From an uncultured Shimia sp. (GTDB taxonomy: Bacteria > Pseudomonadota > Alphaproteobacteria > Rhodobacterales > Rhodobacteraceae), in contig NZ_CANMJE010000003.1 in NCBI RefSeq assembly GCF_947498095.1, positions 310,001 through 374,000 on the forward strand: a stretch of DNA of 64,000 nt, read 5' to 3'. The position numbers and the translations under genes were made by a program. Below are positions 7,684-17,124 of this stretch, piece after piece; the first letter of the stretch is position 1, and the number at the start of each line of letters is the position of its first letter. The notes under the pieces are model-generated. The model saw nothing but the letters and a program-made list of their open reading frames with translations, made no database searches and was not told the DNA's origin.

Positions 7684-8034
7684 GCCTGGCGTCACGCCAT
7701 TTGGGTGGTTCCGAGCGGCCGAGCTCGTGCGCTTGCAAGATGCCCGTAGAATGCAAACGCAAATAGTCGCGGTGATGCGCGAAACACCACGGTTACAAGC
7801 CCGCCTGTCCTCCACGAGCACGCAAAAGCCAGCGATTTCAGGGAATTTTTTGTGGTTTTTCCCATTCTGCGTTGCGGAATGTTGGTGAGACAGTTAGGAC
7901 AACGCCATCTTTTGTGATGTCCGTATCGCGCCTTGGTTTTCTGACTGAAAACTTCCCTGGAGGAGGGGGGGCGCCGGGCCTCGTAACCAACCCGGAGCGC
8001 TCGCCCAGGTTCCGACAGAACGGAGACGACCCCG
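7684..8034. other. 351-bp intergenic region upstream of nadA
   Basis: No convincing open frame is seen here. A 13-bp dyad TGGCGT-C-ACGCCA (7687-7699) follows the SDR stop directly, but its loop is too small and no T-run follows, so it is a poor terminator. The right end is a GC-rich leader (about 7960-8030) able to pair with itself, ending in the nadA ribosome site. A promoter for the NAD operon must lie here, but I could not place -35/-10 boxes with confidence. Confidence 0.5.
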
Positions 8035-8037
8035 TTG
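8022..8037 (+). promoter_or_regulatory. Ribosome-binding site selecting a TTG start for nadA
   Basis: GGAG at 8022-8025 lies nine bases before TTG 8035 and 21 bases before the first in-frame ATG (8047). The spacing favours the TTG start. The four extra residues are outside the conserved NadA core, so either start would give an active enzyme. Confidence 0.55.
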
Positions 8038-9084
8038 CTTGATCAAATGCATGTCCGCAACGTGCTGTCCCAGCATTACGACCTTAGCCCAGACGTCAAA
8101 CTCGCCGAGTCGATGAAGGACATTTACGACCGGATGGACCGGGTCGTGACGCCGCCGGACTGGGTGTCTTTCGCGCCCTATGTCAAAGCCATCAATGCGC
8201 TGAAAAAAGAACGCAACGCGGTGATCCTGGGCCACAACTACATGACGCCCGAGATTTTCCACGGGGTTTCGGATTTTGTGGGTGACAGCTTGCAACTGGC
8301 GATGAAGGCCACTGATGTCGATGCGGATGTCATCGTGCAATGTGGTGTGCATTTCATGGCCGAAACCTCGAAAATTCTCAGCCCAGAAAAGACGGTTTTG
8401 ATGCCGGACATGGCGGCGGGATGCAGCCTTGCGGAAAGCATCACGGCGGACGGTGTCGAAGAGATGCGGGCCAAGTATCCCGGCGCGCCGGTTGTGTCCT
8501 ATGTGAACACCACCGCAGAAGTCAAAGCCGCTTCGGATATCTGCTGTACGTCGTCCAATGCGCTGCAGATCGTCAACGCGATGGAGAGCGACACGGTCAT
8601 CATGACGCCCGATCAGTATCTGGCGCAGAACATTGCCAACGAAAGCCACAAGACCGTGGTTTACTGGCCCGGCTCTTGCATCGTGCACGAGCAATACACG
8701 GCCAAGGATCTACGCGATTTTCGTGAATGGAACCCCCGTACGCGGCTGATTGCGCACCCCGAGTGCCCGCCGGATGTTGTGGCCGAGGCGGATTTCTCAG
8801 GCTCTACCAGTGGCATCCTGAAGTACGTGACCGAAGAAAAGCCGGAAAAGGCGATGCTGATCACCGAATGTTCGATGGCCTCGAATATTGCTGATGAGCT
8901 GCCCGAGGTCGAGTTTGTCGGTCCCTGCAACATGTGCCCCTACATGAAGAAAATCACGCTGGAAAAGGTGCTCTACGTTCTGCACACGATGGACAATCAG
9001 GTCGAAGTGGATGCTGCGGTCGCCGAAAAAGCGCGGCTGTCTGTCCAGCGCATGATTGATCTGTCCCGCGAACTGGGTATCTGA
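8035..9084 (+). CDS. nadA: Quinolinate synthase A
   Basis: This 349-residue protein condenses iminoaspartate with dihydroxyacetone phosphate to quinolinate in de novo NAD synthesis. The substrate-binding GHNYMTPEI segment, the YVNTTAEVKA strand and three Cys-bearing motifs for the oxygen-sensitive 4Fe-4S cluster are present: QCGVHFMAE (C103), PGSCIVHE (C215) and CNMCPYMK near the C-terminus. A GGAG nine bases upstream supports the TTG at 8035 over the ATG at 8047. It is the first gene of nadA-nadB-nadC, in pathway order; NadB supplies its unstable substrate and NadC uses its product. Confidence 0.96.
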   Translation: MLDQMHVRNVLSQHYDLSPDVKLAESMKDIYDRMDRVVTPPDWVSFAPYVKAINALKKERNAVILGHNYMTPEIFHGVSDFVGDSLQLAMKATDVDADVIVQCGVHFMAETSKILSPEKTVLMPDMAAGCSLAESITADGVEEMRAKYPGAPVVSYVNTTAEVKAASDICCTSSNALQIVNAMESDTVIMTPDQYLAQNIANESHKTVVYWPGSCIVHEQYTAKDLRDFREWNPRTRLIAHPECPPDVVAEADFSGSTSGILKYVTEEKPEKAMLITECSMASNIADELPEVEFVGPCNMCPYMKKITLEKVLYVLHTMDNQVEVDAAVAEKARLSVQRMIDLSRELGI

Positions 9085-9091
9085 CAGGGCC

Positions 9092-10663
9092 ATGCAAGAG
9101 ATCATCACAGACCGCATCGTTATCGTCGGCGCGGGGCTTGGCGCATTATATGCTGCGCTTAAGCTGGCGCCGCGGCCTGTGGTCCTGATCTCGCCGGAAA
9201 CACTGGGGCAGGGGGCAAGTTCTGCCTGGGCGCAGGGTGGCGTGGCCGCCGCAATTGGTGAGGGCGACACGCCCCAAAACCACGCGGATGACACGCTTAA
9301 GGCCGGTGCCGGGACGGTGTCAGCCGAGGTGGCTGACCTCGTCACCCGTGAGGCACGTGACTATATCCTTGATCTGACCCGCATGGGCACGCCCTTTGAT
9401 CGCACCGAAGACGGCAACTATGTCCTGTCACGCGAGGCGGCCCACAGTTTCGCGCGCGTTGTTCGGGTCAAGGGAGATCAGGCCGGTGCCGAGATTATGG
9501 CGGCGTTGATCGAACAGGTGCGAAACGCGCCCTCGGTTCAAGTGCTCGAAGGCACAATGGCTGTTTCGCTTGAGACACAGGACAACGTGGTCACTGGTGT
9601 TGCCATTCAAGCTGCAGATGCTGCGCGCTCAAATGCCGTCATGCTGCGAGGGGCAGCCTATCTTCTGGCCGGTGGTGGTTCAGGGGGATTATACGCGCTG
9701 ACGACAAACCCTGCACGTATCCGCGGGCAAGTTATTGGCATGGCAGCGCGCGCTGGCGCCGAGATTTCAGACGCCGAATTTGTTCAGTTCCACCCCACTG
9801 CGATGGATGTTGGGGAAGACCCGGCGCCCTTGGCGACCGAAGCTCTGCGCGGAGAAGGCGCAACTTTGATCAACCGCCTTGGTGAGCGGTTTATGATGGC
9901 GTTGCACTCGGACGCGGAACTGGCCCCGCGCGATGTGGTCGCGCGCGAGATTTTTGCCCAAACGCAGGCGGGCAACCGGCCTATGCTGGATACCCGAGAC
10001 GCCTTGGGCGCGCGCATCAAAACGCAATTTCCAGCTGTGGCAGAGGCCTGCGCACGCAACGGAATTGATCCGGCAGTTGACCCAATCCCGGTTGCAGCCG
10101 CAGCCCACTATCACATGGGCGGCATTGCCACGAGCACCGAAGGTCGCGCCAGTCTGGGCAATCTCTGGGTCTGTGGCGAAGCGTCATCCACCGGGTTGCA
10201 TGGTGCCAACCGGCTTGCCTCAAACGGGTTGCTGGAGGCGCTGGTTTTTGCCCGCATATGTGCCGAAGGGATTGAGGCCGCTGTGCCCAACGCAGCCAAT
10301 GATTGCGATCCGGTGACAATCACCTTTGGAAGCGGTGGCCATGCACCCGACCCGCAGGCAGTACAAAGCTTGCGCGAGACGATGACATCTTTGGTGGGTG
10401 TTGTCAGAACCGGCGAGGGGCTGCGCGCGGCCTTGAAACAGATTGCTGCGCTGGAAAAGGATTATGGGGAGAGCCCGTCGTTCCTGAACATGTGCGCAAC
10501 GGCCACGTTGATTGCAGCGGCGGCGCTGCTGCGCGAAGAAAGTCGTGGCGCGCATGAGCGTTCAGACTTTCCTGACCCAGCCCCGGGGCCGGCCAAGCGA
10601 TCGCATATGTATCTGCGTGACGCGCTCGCAGTGCGTGACCAGAACGGCAAGGAGACATCATGA
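9092..10663 (+). CDS. nadB: L-aspartate oxidase
   Basis: A 523-residue FAD enzyme of the succinate dehydrogenase/fumarate reductase flavoprotein family that oxidises L-aspartate to iminoaspartate. The N-terminal dinucleotide-binding IVGAGLGALYAAL, the SSAWAQGGVAAA segment, the EFVQFHPTA strand, the HYHMGGIAT active-site loop and the GANRLASNGLLE motif are all visible. I chose ATG 9092, seven bases after the nadA stop; a longer frame from 9056 runs into nadA and lacks family similarity. Its TGA overlaps the nadC ATG (ATGA at 10660), so the two are translationally coupled, matching the need to channel the unstable imine. Confidence 0.95.
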   Translation: MQEIITDRIVIVGAGLGALYAALKLAPRPVVLISPETLGQGASSAWAQGGVAAAIGEGDTPQNHADDTLKAGAGTVSAEVADLVTREARDYILDLTRMGTPFDRTEDGNYVLSREAAHSFARVVRVKGDQAGAEIMAALIEQVRNAPSVQVLEGTMAVSLETQDNVVTGVAIQAADAARSNAVMLRGAAYLLAGGGSGGLYALTTNPARIRGQVIGMAARAGAEISDAEFVQFHPTAMDVGEDPAPLATEALRGEGATLINRLGERFMMALHSDAELAPRDVVAREIFAQTQAGNRPMLDTRDALGARIKTQFPAVAEACARNGIDPAVDPIPVAAAAHYHMGGIATSTEGRASLGNLWVCGEASSTGLHGANRLASNGLLEALVFARICAEGIEAAVPNAANDCDPVTITFGSGGHAPDPQAVQSLRETMTSLVGVVRTGEGLRAALKQIAALEKDYGESPSFLNMCATATLIAAAALLREESRGAHERSDFPDPAPGPAKRSHMYLRDALAVRDQNGKETS

Positions 10664-11508
10664 CCTACGCAACTGTTCCCGACCTTGTGCTTGAGCCGAT
10701 TGTTCGCAATGCGTTGATGGAAGACCTCGGCAGCTATGGCGATGTGACCACCCGCGCGGTGATTCCGGCAGAAACCCAGTACCATGCTCGCATTAATGTG
10801 CGCGAGGACGCGGTTGTCTCAGGCATGCAGGTTGCGGCCTTGGCGTTTCGTCTGGTTGATCCAGCTCTTGAGATCACGACCCTGATTGGCGATGGGAGTT
10901 TTTGTGCCAAAGGCGACACGCTGATGGAGATCAAAGGATCGGCGGCATCGATCCTGTCGGGCGAGCGTGTTGCGTTGAATTTCGCCGGACGGCTAACGGG
11001 GATTGCGACCAAAACGGCCGGGTTTGTTGAGGCGGCCAAGGGCCACAAGGTACGCGTCACCTGCACACGGAAAACCACGCCGGGATTGCGGATTGTTGAG
11101 AAGCTGGCTGTGCTCCACGGCGGCGGTTTCAATCATCGCTATTCCTTGTCCGACGCCATCCTCATCAAGGACAACCACATCGCGGCGGCGGGGGGCGTAA
11201 GTGCCGTTCTGGAGGCGACCAAAGCACATGCCTCACACATGATGGCGGTTGAGATTGAAGTGGACCGGCTGGATCAACTGGCCGAAGTGCTTGAGGTTGG
11301 TGGTGCCAGCGTAGTGTTGTTGGACAACATGGACAACGACAGGCTGCGCGAAGCTGTCCGCATGGTGGATGGGCGAATGCTGACCGAGGCAAGCGGTAAT
11401 GTCACGCTTGAACGTATCTCGTCGATTGCTGCAACCGGAGTTGATTACATCTCGTCGGGCGCGCTGACACACTCGGCCCGCACGGTTGATTTGGGACTGG
11501 ATTTCTAA
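10660..11508 (+). CDS. nadC: Nicotinate-nucleotide pyrophosphorylase (quinolinate phosphoribosyltransferase)
   Basis: This 282-residue protein converts quinolinate and PRPP to nicotinate mononucleotide, CO2 and PPi. The family signatures are present: the N-terminal EDLGSYGDVTTRAV, the central GERVALNFAGRLTGIAT helix, the basic TRKTTPGLR active-site loop, HRYSLSDAILIKDNHI, and the glycine-rich phosphate site YISSGALTHS near the end. The length is normal. It ends eight bases before the convergent BKACE gene, leaving no room for a normal terminator. Confidence 0.96.
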   Translation: MTYATVPDLVLEPIVRNALMEDLGSYGDVTTRAVIPAETQYHARINVREDAVVSGMQVAALAFRLVDPALEITTLIGDGSFCAKGDTLMEIKGSAASILSGERVALNFAGRLTGIATKTAGFVEAAKGHKVRVTCTRKTTPGLRIVEKLAVLHGGGFNHRYSLSDAILIKDNHIAAAGGVSAVLEATKAHASHMMAVEIEVDRLDQLAEVLEVGGASVVLLDNMDNDRLREAVRMVDGRMLTEASGNVTLERISSIAATGVDYISSGALTHSARTVDLGLDF

Positions 11509-11516
11509 GAAATCGG

Positions 11517-12353
11517 TCAGACGTTTGCGGACCGTAGGCCAAGGATTTTCCGAGCGTCTTGCCATGTGGCAACCGGGCGCTCGTACTTCTCACACAGGTC
11601 TACGGCACGCTGCACTAGCGCGGCATTTGACGGCGCGAGCGTGTTGCGATCCAGCCGAACATTGTCTTCCAATCCGGTGCGGGTATGACCACCTGCGGCA
11701 ATGGACCATTCATTGATCTCAATCTGGTGTCGGCCAATGCCGGCAGCGCACCATTCGGCCTCGGGCGCCAGTCGCTCCATCGTCTTGATGTAATAGTCAA
11801 AGACATCCCGATCCACGGGCATCGCGTTTTTTACGCCCATGACAAATTGCACGTACAAGGCACCGGGAATGCGGCCATCGCGGTTCATTGCCACTGCTTG
11901 ATGGATGTGGCTGAGATCAAAGGCTTCGATCTCGGGTTTTACTTCGTATGTGCGCATTTCGCTGGCCAACCAATCCACAAGGTCGGGCGGGTTCTCATAT
12001 ACGCGCGTGGGAAAGTTGTTGGACCCCACTGAAAGCGAGGCCATATCCGGACGCAGTGGCAGCATGCCACCCCGAGCGGACCCGGCCCCGGACCGACCCC
12101 CGGTGGACAATTGCGTGATCATGCCCGGACAGTGGCGTTCAATCCCCTCTTTCAACAGGGCGAACTTGTCTGGGTCCGAGCTGGGGGTGCCGTCGTCATT
12201 GCGGACGTGGCAATGTGCGATGCTGGCGCCCGCTTCAAAGGATTCGTGCACACTTTCGATTTGTTCCGGCACGGTGATTGGCACTGCAGAGTTGTCATCC
12301 TTGGTGGCGACGGAACCAGTGATCGCAACACAGATAATACAGGGTTTGGTCAT
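11517..12353 (-). CDS. BKACE family beta-keto acid cleavage enzyme (DUF849)
   Basis: A 278-residue zinc-dependent TIM-barrel enzyme. BKACE proteins condense a beta-keto acid with acetyl-CoA and cleave it to acetoacetate plus a CoA ester. The Kce-type example acts on 3-keto-5-aminohexanoate in lysine fermentation and others act on dehydrocarnitine. Visible signatures are the N-terminal CVAITGSVATK, the zinc-binding HCHVR, the TGGRSG loop and a C-terminal GLEDN segment. Two tandem ATGs occur; GAGG is five bases before the second, so I start at 12353. It lies 74 bp downstream of the RND pump on the same strand and convergent with nadC. The substrate class cannot be fixed from sequence alone. Confidence 0.88.
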   Translation of the reverse strand: MTKPCIICVAITGSVATKDDNSAVPITVPEQIESVHESFEAGASIAHCHVRNDDGTPSSDPDKFALLKEGIERHCPGMITQLSTGGRSGAGSARGGMLPLRPDMASLSVGSNNFPTRVYENPPDLVDWLASEMRTYEVKPEIEAFDLSHIHQAVAMNRDGRIPGALYVQFVMGVKNAMPVDRDVFDYYIKTMERLAPEAEWCAAGIGRHQIEINEWSIAAGGHTRTGLEDNVRLDRNTLAPSNAALVQRAVDLCEKYERPVATWQDARKILGLRSANV

Positions 12354-12385
12354 CATCGCCTCATTGCGCGTAGCTGAATATGGAT

Positions 12386-12410
12386 TGGGCAGACCACGAC
12401 AGCCTGCCCA
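12386..12410 (-). terminator. Weak stem-loop between the RND permease and BKACE genes
   Basis: TGGGCAG pairs with CTGCCCA across an 11-base loop in the 74-bp gap downstream of the permease stop. No U-run follows on the minus strand, so it is at best a weak terminator or an mRNA end-stabilising structure. Confidence 0.3.
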
Positions 12411-12427
12411 GTTCCACCTAACATGCC

Positions 12428-15400
12428 CTATAGCGGGGCCAATGTGCCAGCACTGTCTTTGGGTTCTTCCACTGCATCAACAGGATCGAACTGACTGACC
12501 CATTTGCGCACCGAGGCCACGTCGAAGTAAATCGACAAGAGAGCGGGCAGTACAATGATCACGAGGATCATGGATGCGGTCAGACCAGCCGCAACAGCGA
12601 CGACCAGAGGAACCATGATCTGAACCTGTGGGCTTGTGTCCAAAATCAGAGGCACCAGACCGACAACGGTTGTTCCCGTCGACAGCAGAATTGGCCGGAA
12701 TCGGGCGCGCACGGCGTCCAGTGTCGCAGCCACATGGTCGTCTCCTTCCAAATGTGTCTGAAAGAACGTCAGGAACAGGATGGCGTTGTTCACGACGATC
12801 CCAGCAAGAGAGGCAAAACCGATCAAGGAGGGCATCGCCATGTCAATGCCCAGTGCCCAATGCCCAAGGATCGTTCCGATCAGGGCAAAGGGGATAGACA
12901 GCATGACGACCAGCGGCAGGGTATAGCTGCGAAACTGGAAGGCCAGCACCATGAACACGCCGCCAAGTCCGATCAACATCATCGTCATCATTGAAGACTG
13001 TGACTCGGCCTGATCTTCGGTTGCGCCGCCAATGCTGATCACAACACCGGGATACTTGGCTTGCAGTTCAGGGCCCAATTCATTCGTAACAACGCCTGAA
13101 AGGAGTGAGGACGTGGTGGCGCTTCGATCGATCTGACCAAGGATACGCGCAACCGCCAATCCGTTCTTTCTGGTAATGGCCGGATAGCTCTGGGTCAGTC
13201 TGATATCAGCAATGGATGACAGAACCGTCTGTTCGCCATTGCCAACAGACACCGGGAAGCTTTCTAGCAGGGTCAGGTTGGACACCGTGTCATCCAGTTG
13301 GACCTGTACGGCGACACTGGAGACACCCGTGCGGAAACTGTCGGTCTCGGATCCGGCAAAGGCACTACGAAGTTGATCCGCAAGGAATTGAGGCGTCAGA
13401 CCGACGGAATAGCCATACTCATTCAGGGTCAGCTGGACCTCTTGCCGCCCACCATAAAAGTCGGTGAAGGCTTCAGTCACATCCGGTCGGGAAATGAGCG
13501 CGGCCAGCAGGTCGGCCGTGGCGTCTTCGACTTGCTCAAGATCACGCCCAGACACCTCAACATCCAGATCGGACCCGCCGGGGCCAACCTCGGCCTGCAC
13601 AAAGCTGGCTTGGATCAGGTCCGGGATCGGTCCGGTTTCGTCGCGCCACATTGCCAACATGTCGTCAGCTGCAACGTTGCGCTGCGCGCTTTTCAACAGA
13701 TCGACCGTAATCGTCGCAGTGTTTGAGCCGTTGTCTTTGACATCTGCGTTGGTGCCATATTGAACCAGAACCCGTTGAACCAGGGGCTGCTGACCTTCGG
13801 TGTTCTCTGAAAGTCGGGCGTCGACACGGTTCAGCGCTGCAACCAATTGGTCAACCGTGGTGACAGTGCGTTCGCGCGGAATTCCTGTGGTCAGCGAAAC
13901 GCGGGCAACAACTGTGTCGCCTTCGACGGCAGGGAAACCGATCATTTTGACATAACCCGCAGGGATCAACCCAACCGTCATCACGAACAGGCCCACAACC
14001 GCGCCGATGGTGAAATAGCGCCAGCGCACAGCGGCGGCAGTAATCGGGATAACGAACTTGTCGCGGAAGCGTTCCAAAAGGCGTGCAGCGAGCCGTTCTT
14101 TGGGCGGTTCATCAGGATTAACGTGAACATGGCTCAGGTGGTTGGGCAGGATCAGGAACCCTTCGACGAGGGACAGGGCCAGTGTCAGCAACAAAACCAT
14201 TGGAATGAATTGCAGGATCTGGCCCGTGTCACCGGACAGGAACATTAGGGGTGTAAAAACGCAGGCGGTGGTGAGAAAGGATGACGCAACGCCGGGAAAC
14301 ACTTCTTTGGTCCCACGTATCGCGGCCTCGCGGGGCGAAACCTTGAGACGCCAGCGTGCTATATTCTCGGCAATGACAATCGAGTCATCCATGATCAGGC
14401 CAACAGCCATCAATAGGGCGACAAGCGTAATCATGTTGATCGACAGCCCAAAGACTTGCATCAGGAACAACCCGCCGAGGAAGGAAACCGGCAAGGCAGC
14501 GGAAATCCAAAGCGCGTCTCGGAGATTAAAGAACATCCACATCACGGCAAACACCAGGATCAGACCAAGACCGGTGTTTTCCAGAATGAGCGACAGGCGT
14601 TCTGCCACGAGATCGGTCACATTGAAGGTGATCGTGATATCAAAAGGTTCGGGATAGGCGGCTCGTTCCTCGGCCAGCATCACTTCGACCTTGTCAAAGG
14701 TGCGCAAGGCGTCAGCTTCTTTGGATTTGTTGACATAGATAATCGCGGCTTGCCGACCATCTATGAAGGATTGCAGATTTTCATCCGCATCCACGATCCG
14801 AACTTCGGCCAGATCACCGAGGCGCACCATTCCACCGCCTGAGTTATGCAGGATGATGAGGTCCTGCAGTTCAGTGATAGAGCGCCGGGCGTCAGAGTAG
14901 CGTAAAACGAAATGGCCAGAGTCTGTTGAGACTTCGCCCAAAGGCTGACGCAGAGACCGCGCGTTGATCGCTGCGACGATATCGCTGCTGCTCAGATTGT
15001 ATCGGCGCAGGGCCTGTTCTGTAAAAGTCACCCGCAACTCACGGTCGGTGATCCCTGTCACGGTAGCTTCGGTGACACCATCAATAGACTGAAGCTTGTC
15101 CGCCAGTGTGTCGGCGTACTCTTTCAGCCCTCGTTTTCCTTCGATTCCCGAAATAGCGATCATCGCGATCAAATCGGTGCGACCCACAAGGTTGACCGCA
15201 GGCGTTTCTGCGTCTGTTGGAAAGTCGTTGATGCCCGATACGGCGGAAAAAATATCGTTGTAGAACTCGATGGTGTCGCCACCTTCTTCAAGTTCCGCCG
15301 TTGCTGTTGCAAGGCCGTCAGTGGACAGGCAGTTCAGGTCATCCAGCCCGGATGTGCCGCTGATGGCGTCCTCTAAGGGTTCGCAAATCTCCTCGTCGAC

Positions 15401-15568
15401 GTCCTGTGCAGACGCACCGGTGTAAACAACTGAAACCTGAACAGTAGACGGGGCAATTTCAGGAAAGGTTTCACGCTTGATGTTGAGCGCGAAAGTAACG
15501 CCCAACATGCAAATCAAAACCATGAACAGATTGGCAGCTACGGGGTGCCGAACAAACCAGCCAATCAT
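12428..15568 (-). CDS. RND efflux transporter permease (AcrB/HAE family)
   Basis: The 1046-residue length and architecture are those of a tripartite drug-efflux inner-membrane pump. A transmembrane helix at the extreme N-terminus (after MIGWFVRHPVAAN) is followed by a large periplasmic porter domain of about 300 residues and a block of six helices from about 330. A second porter domain and a second six-helix block end the protein. The paired proton-relay aspartates D394-D395 are present in helix 4 (VGLIMDDSIV). Proton influx drives substrate export through the adaptor encoded one base upstream and an outer-membrane TolC that is not in this window. Substrate range cannot be inferred. Confidence 0.93.
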   Translation of the reverse strand: MIGWFVRHPVAANLFMVLICMLGVTFALNIKRETFPEIAPSTVQVSVVYTGASAQDVDEEICEPLEDAISGTSGLDDLNCLSTDGLATATAELEEGGDTIEFYNDIFSAVSGINDFPTDAETPAVNLVGRTDLIAMIAISGIEGKRGLKEYADTLADKLQSIDGVTEATVTGITDRELRVTFTEQALRRYNLSSSDIVAAINARSLRQPLGEVSTDSGHFVLRYSDARRSITELQDLIILHNSGGGMVRLGDLAEVRIVDADENLQSFIDGRQAAIIYVNKSKEADALRTFDKVEVMLAEERAAYPEPFDITITFNVTDLVAERLSLILENTGLGLILVFAVMWMFFNLRDALWISAALPVSFLGGLFLMQVFGLSINMITLVALLMAVGLIMDDSIVIAENIARWRLKVSPREAAIRGTKEVFPGVASSFLTTACVFTPLMFLSGDTGQILQFIPMVLLLTLALSLVEGFLILPNHLSHVHVNPDEPPKERLAARLLERFRDKFVIPITAAAVRWRYFTIGAVVGLFVMTVGLIPAGYVKMIGFPAVEGDTVVARVSLTTGIPRERTVTTVDQLVAALNRVDARLSENTEGQQPLVQRVLVQYGTNADVKDNGSNTATITVDLLKSAQRNVAADDMLAMWRDETGPIPDLIQASFVQAEVGPGGSDLDVEVSGRDLEQVEDATADLLAALISRPDVTEAFTDFYGGRQEVQLTLNEYGYSVGLTPQFLADQLRSAFAGSETDSFRTGVSSVAVQVQLDDTVSNLTLLESFPVSVGNGEQTVLSSIADIRLTQSYPAITRKNGLAVARILGQIDRSATTSSLLSGVVTNELGPELQAKYPGVVISIGGATEDQAESQSSMMTMMLIGLGGVFMVLAFQFRSYTLPLVVMLSIPFALIGTILGHWALGIDMAMPSLIGFASLAGIVVNNAILFLTFFQTHLEGDDHVAATLDAVRARFRPILLSTGTTVVGLVPLILDTSPQVQIMVPLVVAVAAGLTASMILVIIVLPALLSIYFDVASVRKWVSQFDPVDAVEEPKDSAGTLAPL

Positions 15569-15569
15569 G

Positions 15570-16916
15570 TTACTGACCCTCGCTTTGCACCAAGGTCAAT
15601 GCCATGCCCAAAACGGGTGGATGTGGATCAGACAGCACCAGCGTTTCACCGCCGTTCAGGCCGTCTTCGACCAGAAGGTCGCCGCCAACGACCGTGCCAA
15701 TACGAATGGCTTGTTTCACAAGTCGGTTGTCGGAGTTGGAGAGATACACAAAGGCGTCTCCCTCCTCGTCATAATGCACAGCATGCCGAGGAACGGTGAT
15801 GAGGTTTTCGACTTCGGGCGTCGAGAAGGCCACTTCGACAAACGACCCCACATTGAGAGGGGGGCGATTGATCGGCCGTACGCCAGCAAGAGGTTCATCC
15901 ACACGTACCACAATCCCGAGGCTGCCGGTGTCGACGTCCATAGTGCCGCGCATCCGCACAATTTTTGCCGACCAGCGCGCATTCAGCCCAGCCAGCGCCT
16001 GACTGACTTCAACCGTCAGGCCAATATTGTCAAAAATCTCAACGGCTTTTGTTGTGTCCATCACGACTTCACTGCCCCCGAGGTTTGCAAATGCAACACC
16101 CATCATAGGACCGAACGAAGAGGGTTGAACTTCGGCGGTGATCTCGACGGCCGAGATATCATCCAGAACCATCAATTTGTCGCCTGTGCGAACGAACTGG
16201 CCCTGATCGATGTTTTGTTCGGTAATCCGTGCCCGAAATGGCGCATGAAGTGTCACTTTAGAGATGGCTCGCTCTGCTTCGGCCAGTTCCGCCTCGCGGA
16301 CAGAGAGCGTTGATTGCAGTGATTGACGCTTGGATGGATAGAGCGCCAGAGTGTTGTTCAGGTTGGTGACCGAGGAGGTTTGCAGCAAAAGCGTTTTGCG
16401 GGCGGTGTCCAGAGCCGCCATCGTGGACGTCCCTTTTTTGACCAACGAGTCTACGCGGTCAAATTCATCCTGCGCCACTTGTAGAATGCGCTCTTCCACC
16501 TCAAGTGAATGGCGGGTGTTTTCTTCCTGACGATCCAACTCGGTGATCTGGGCCTTGACCGAGGCGATGTTGGCCAAAGCCTTTTCCCGCGACAACTCGT
16601 AATCCGTGCGGTCGATTTCCACCAGCAGGGCGCCTTTTTCGACAATCGACCCGATGGCCAGCCCTTCAGGAACTTTCACTGCCCGCCCTTCAACTTCGGC
16701 CACGGCAGACCAATCGCGCACAGCCTCGACCCGGCCATATCCAATTGCGACGGCGCTGACAGGATGCGGCTCAATTGCCATCGCACGCACGGCCAAGCGG
16801 CCTTCTGGGGGGGCGGAAGGGGCAGGGGCCTTGCTCTGGTTCATCCAGAACGTGACGGCCGCGGCGATGGCAAGCGGGGGAATAATCAGCAGGGGGCGCA
16901 GGTTCATGGGCAACAT
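15570..16916 (-). CDS. RND efflux periplasmic adaptor (membrane fusion protein)
   Basis: A 448-residue HlyD/AcrA-type adaptor. A single N-terminal membrane anchor (LLIIPPLAIAAAVTFWM) is followed by a lipoyl half, a long alpha-helical hairpin of about residues 110-220 with coiled-coil character, a second lipoyl half (LHAPFRARITEQNID) and beta-barrel and membrane-proximal domains. I start at ATG 16916, which has AGGA five bases upstream; an ATG three codons later is possible, and the longer frame to 17021 has no supporting signal. Its TAA is one base from the permease ATG, so the pair is co-translated. The 208-bp space upstream probably holds the promoter. Confidence 0.9.
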   Translation of the reverse strand: MLPMNLRPLLIIPPLAIAAAVTFWMNQSKAPAPSAPPEGRLAVRAMAIEPHPVSAVAIGYGRVEAVRDWSAVAEVEGRAVKVPEGLAIGSIVEKGALLVEIDRTDYELSREKALANIASVKAQITELDRQEENTRHSLEVEERILQVAQDEFDRVDSLVKKGTSTMAALDTARKTLLLQTSSVTNLNNTLALYPSKRQSLQSTLSVREAELAEAERAISKVTLHAPFRARITEQNIDQGQFVRTGDKLMVLDDISAVEITAEVQPSSFGPMMGVAFANLGGSEVVMDTTKAVEIFDNIGLTVEVSQALAGLNARWSAKIVRMRGTMDVDTGSLGIVVRVDEPLAGVRPINRPPLNVGSFVEVAFSTPEVENLITVPRHAVHYDEEGDAFVYLSNSDNRLVKQAIRIGTVVGGDLLVEDGLNGGETLVLSDPHPPVLGMALTLVQSEGQ

Positions 16917-17124
16917 CCGTATCCTAGTAAAAAGGGCCACCGAACTGGGACCCACACAAAACTTGAGCGGCATGATTGCACAGGGCGTCGCATCGAAAAA
17001 GCCCCAGTGTAAAAACAGCATGCGGCCAATTCAATACTGACTGACCCGCCCGGTTTGTCTATTCGGTACTTAACGTATGTGCCTCGCAACTCCGTCGCTG
17101 CAGATCAAAGGTTTTTGCGCTGAG

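Noticed and set aside
7687..7699. Dyad TGGCGTCACGCCA after the SDR gene as a terminator
   Set aside because: A one-base loop cannot form and no T-run follows.
7860..8034. A riboswitch ahead of nadA
   Set aside because: The leader is GC-rich and self-complementary in part, but I cannot match it to a known NAD or other riboswitch consensus by eye.
12428..16916. RND pump as part of the aminotransferase-E1-acyltransferase operon
   Set aside because: A 208-bp gap separates them, enough for a separate promoter; co-transcription is possible but not supported by sequence.
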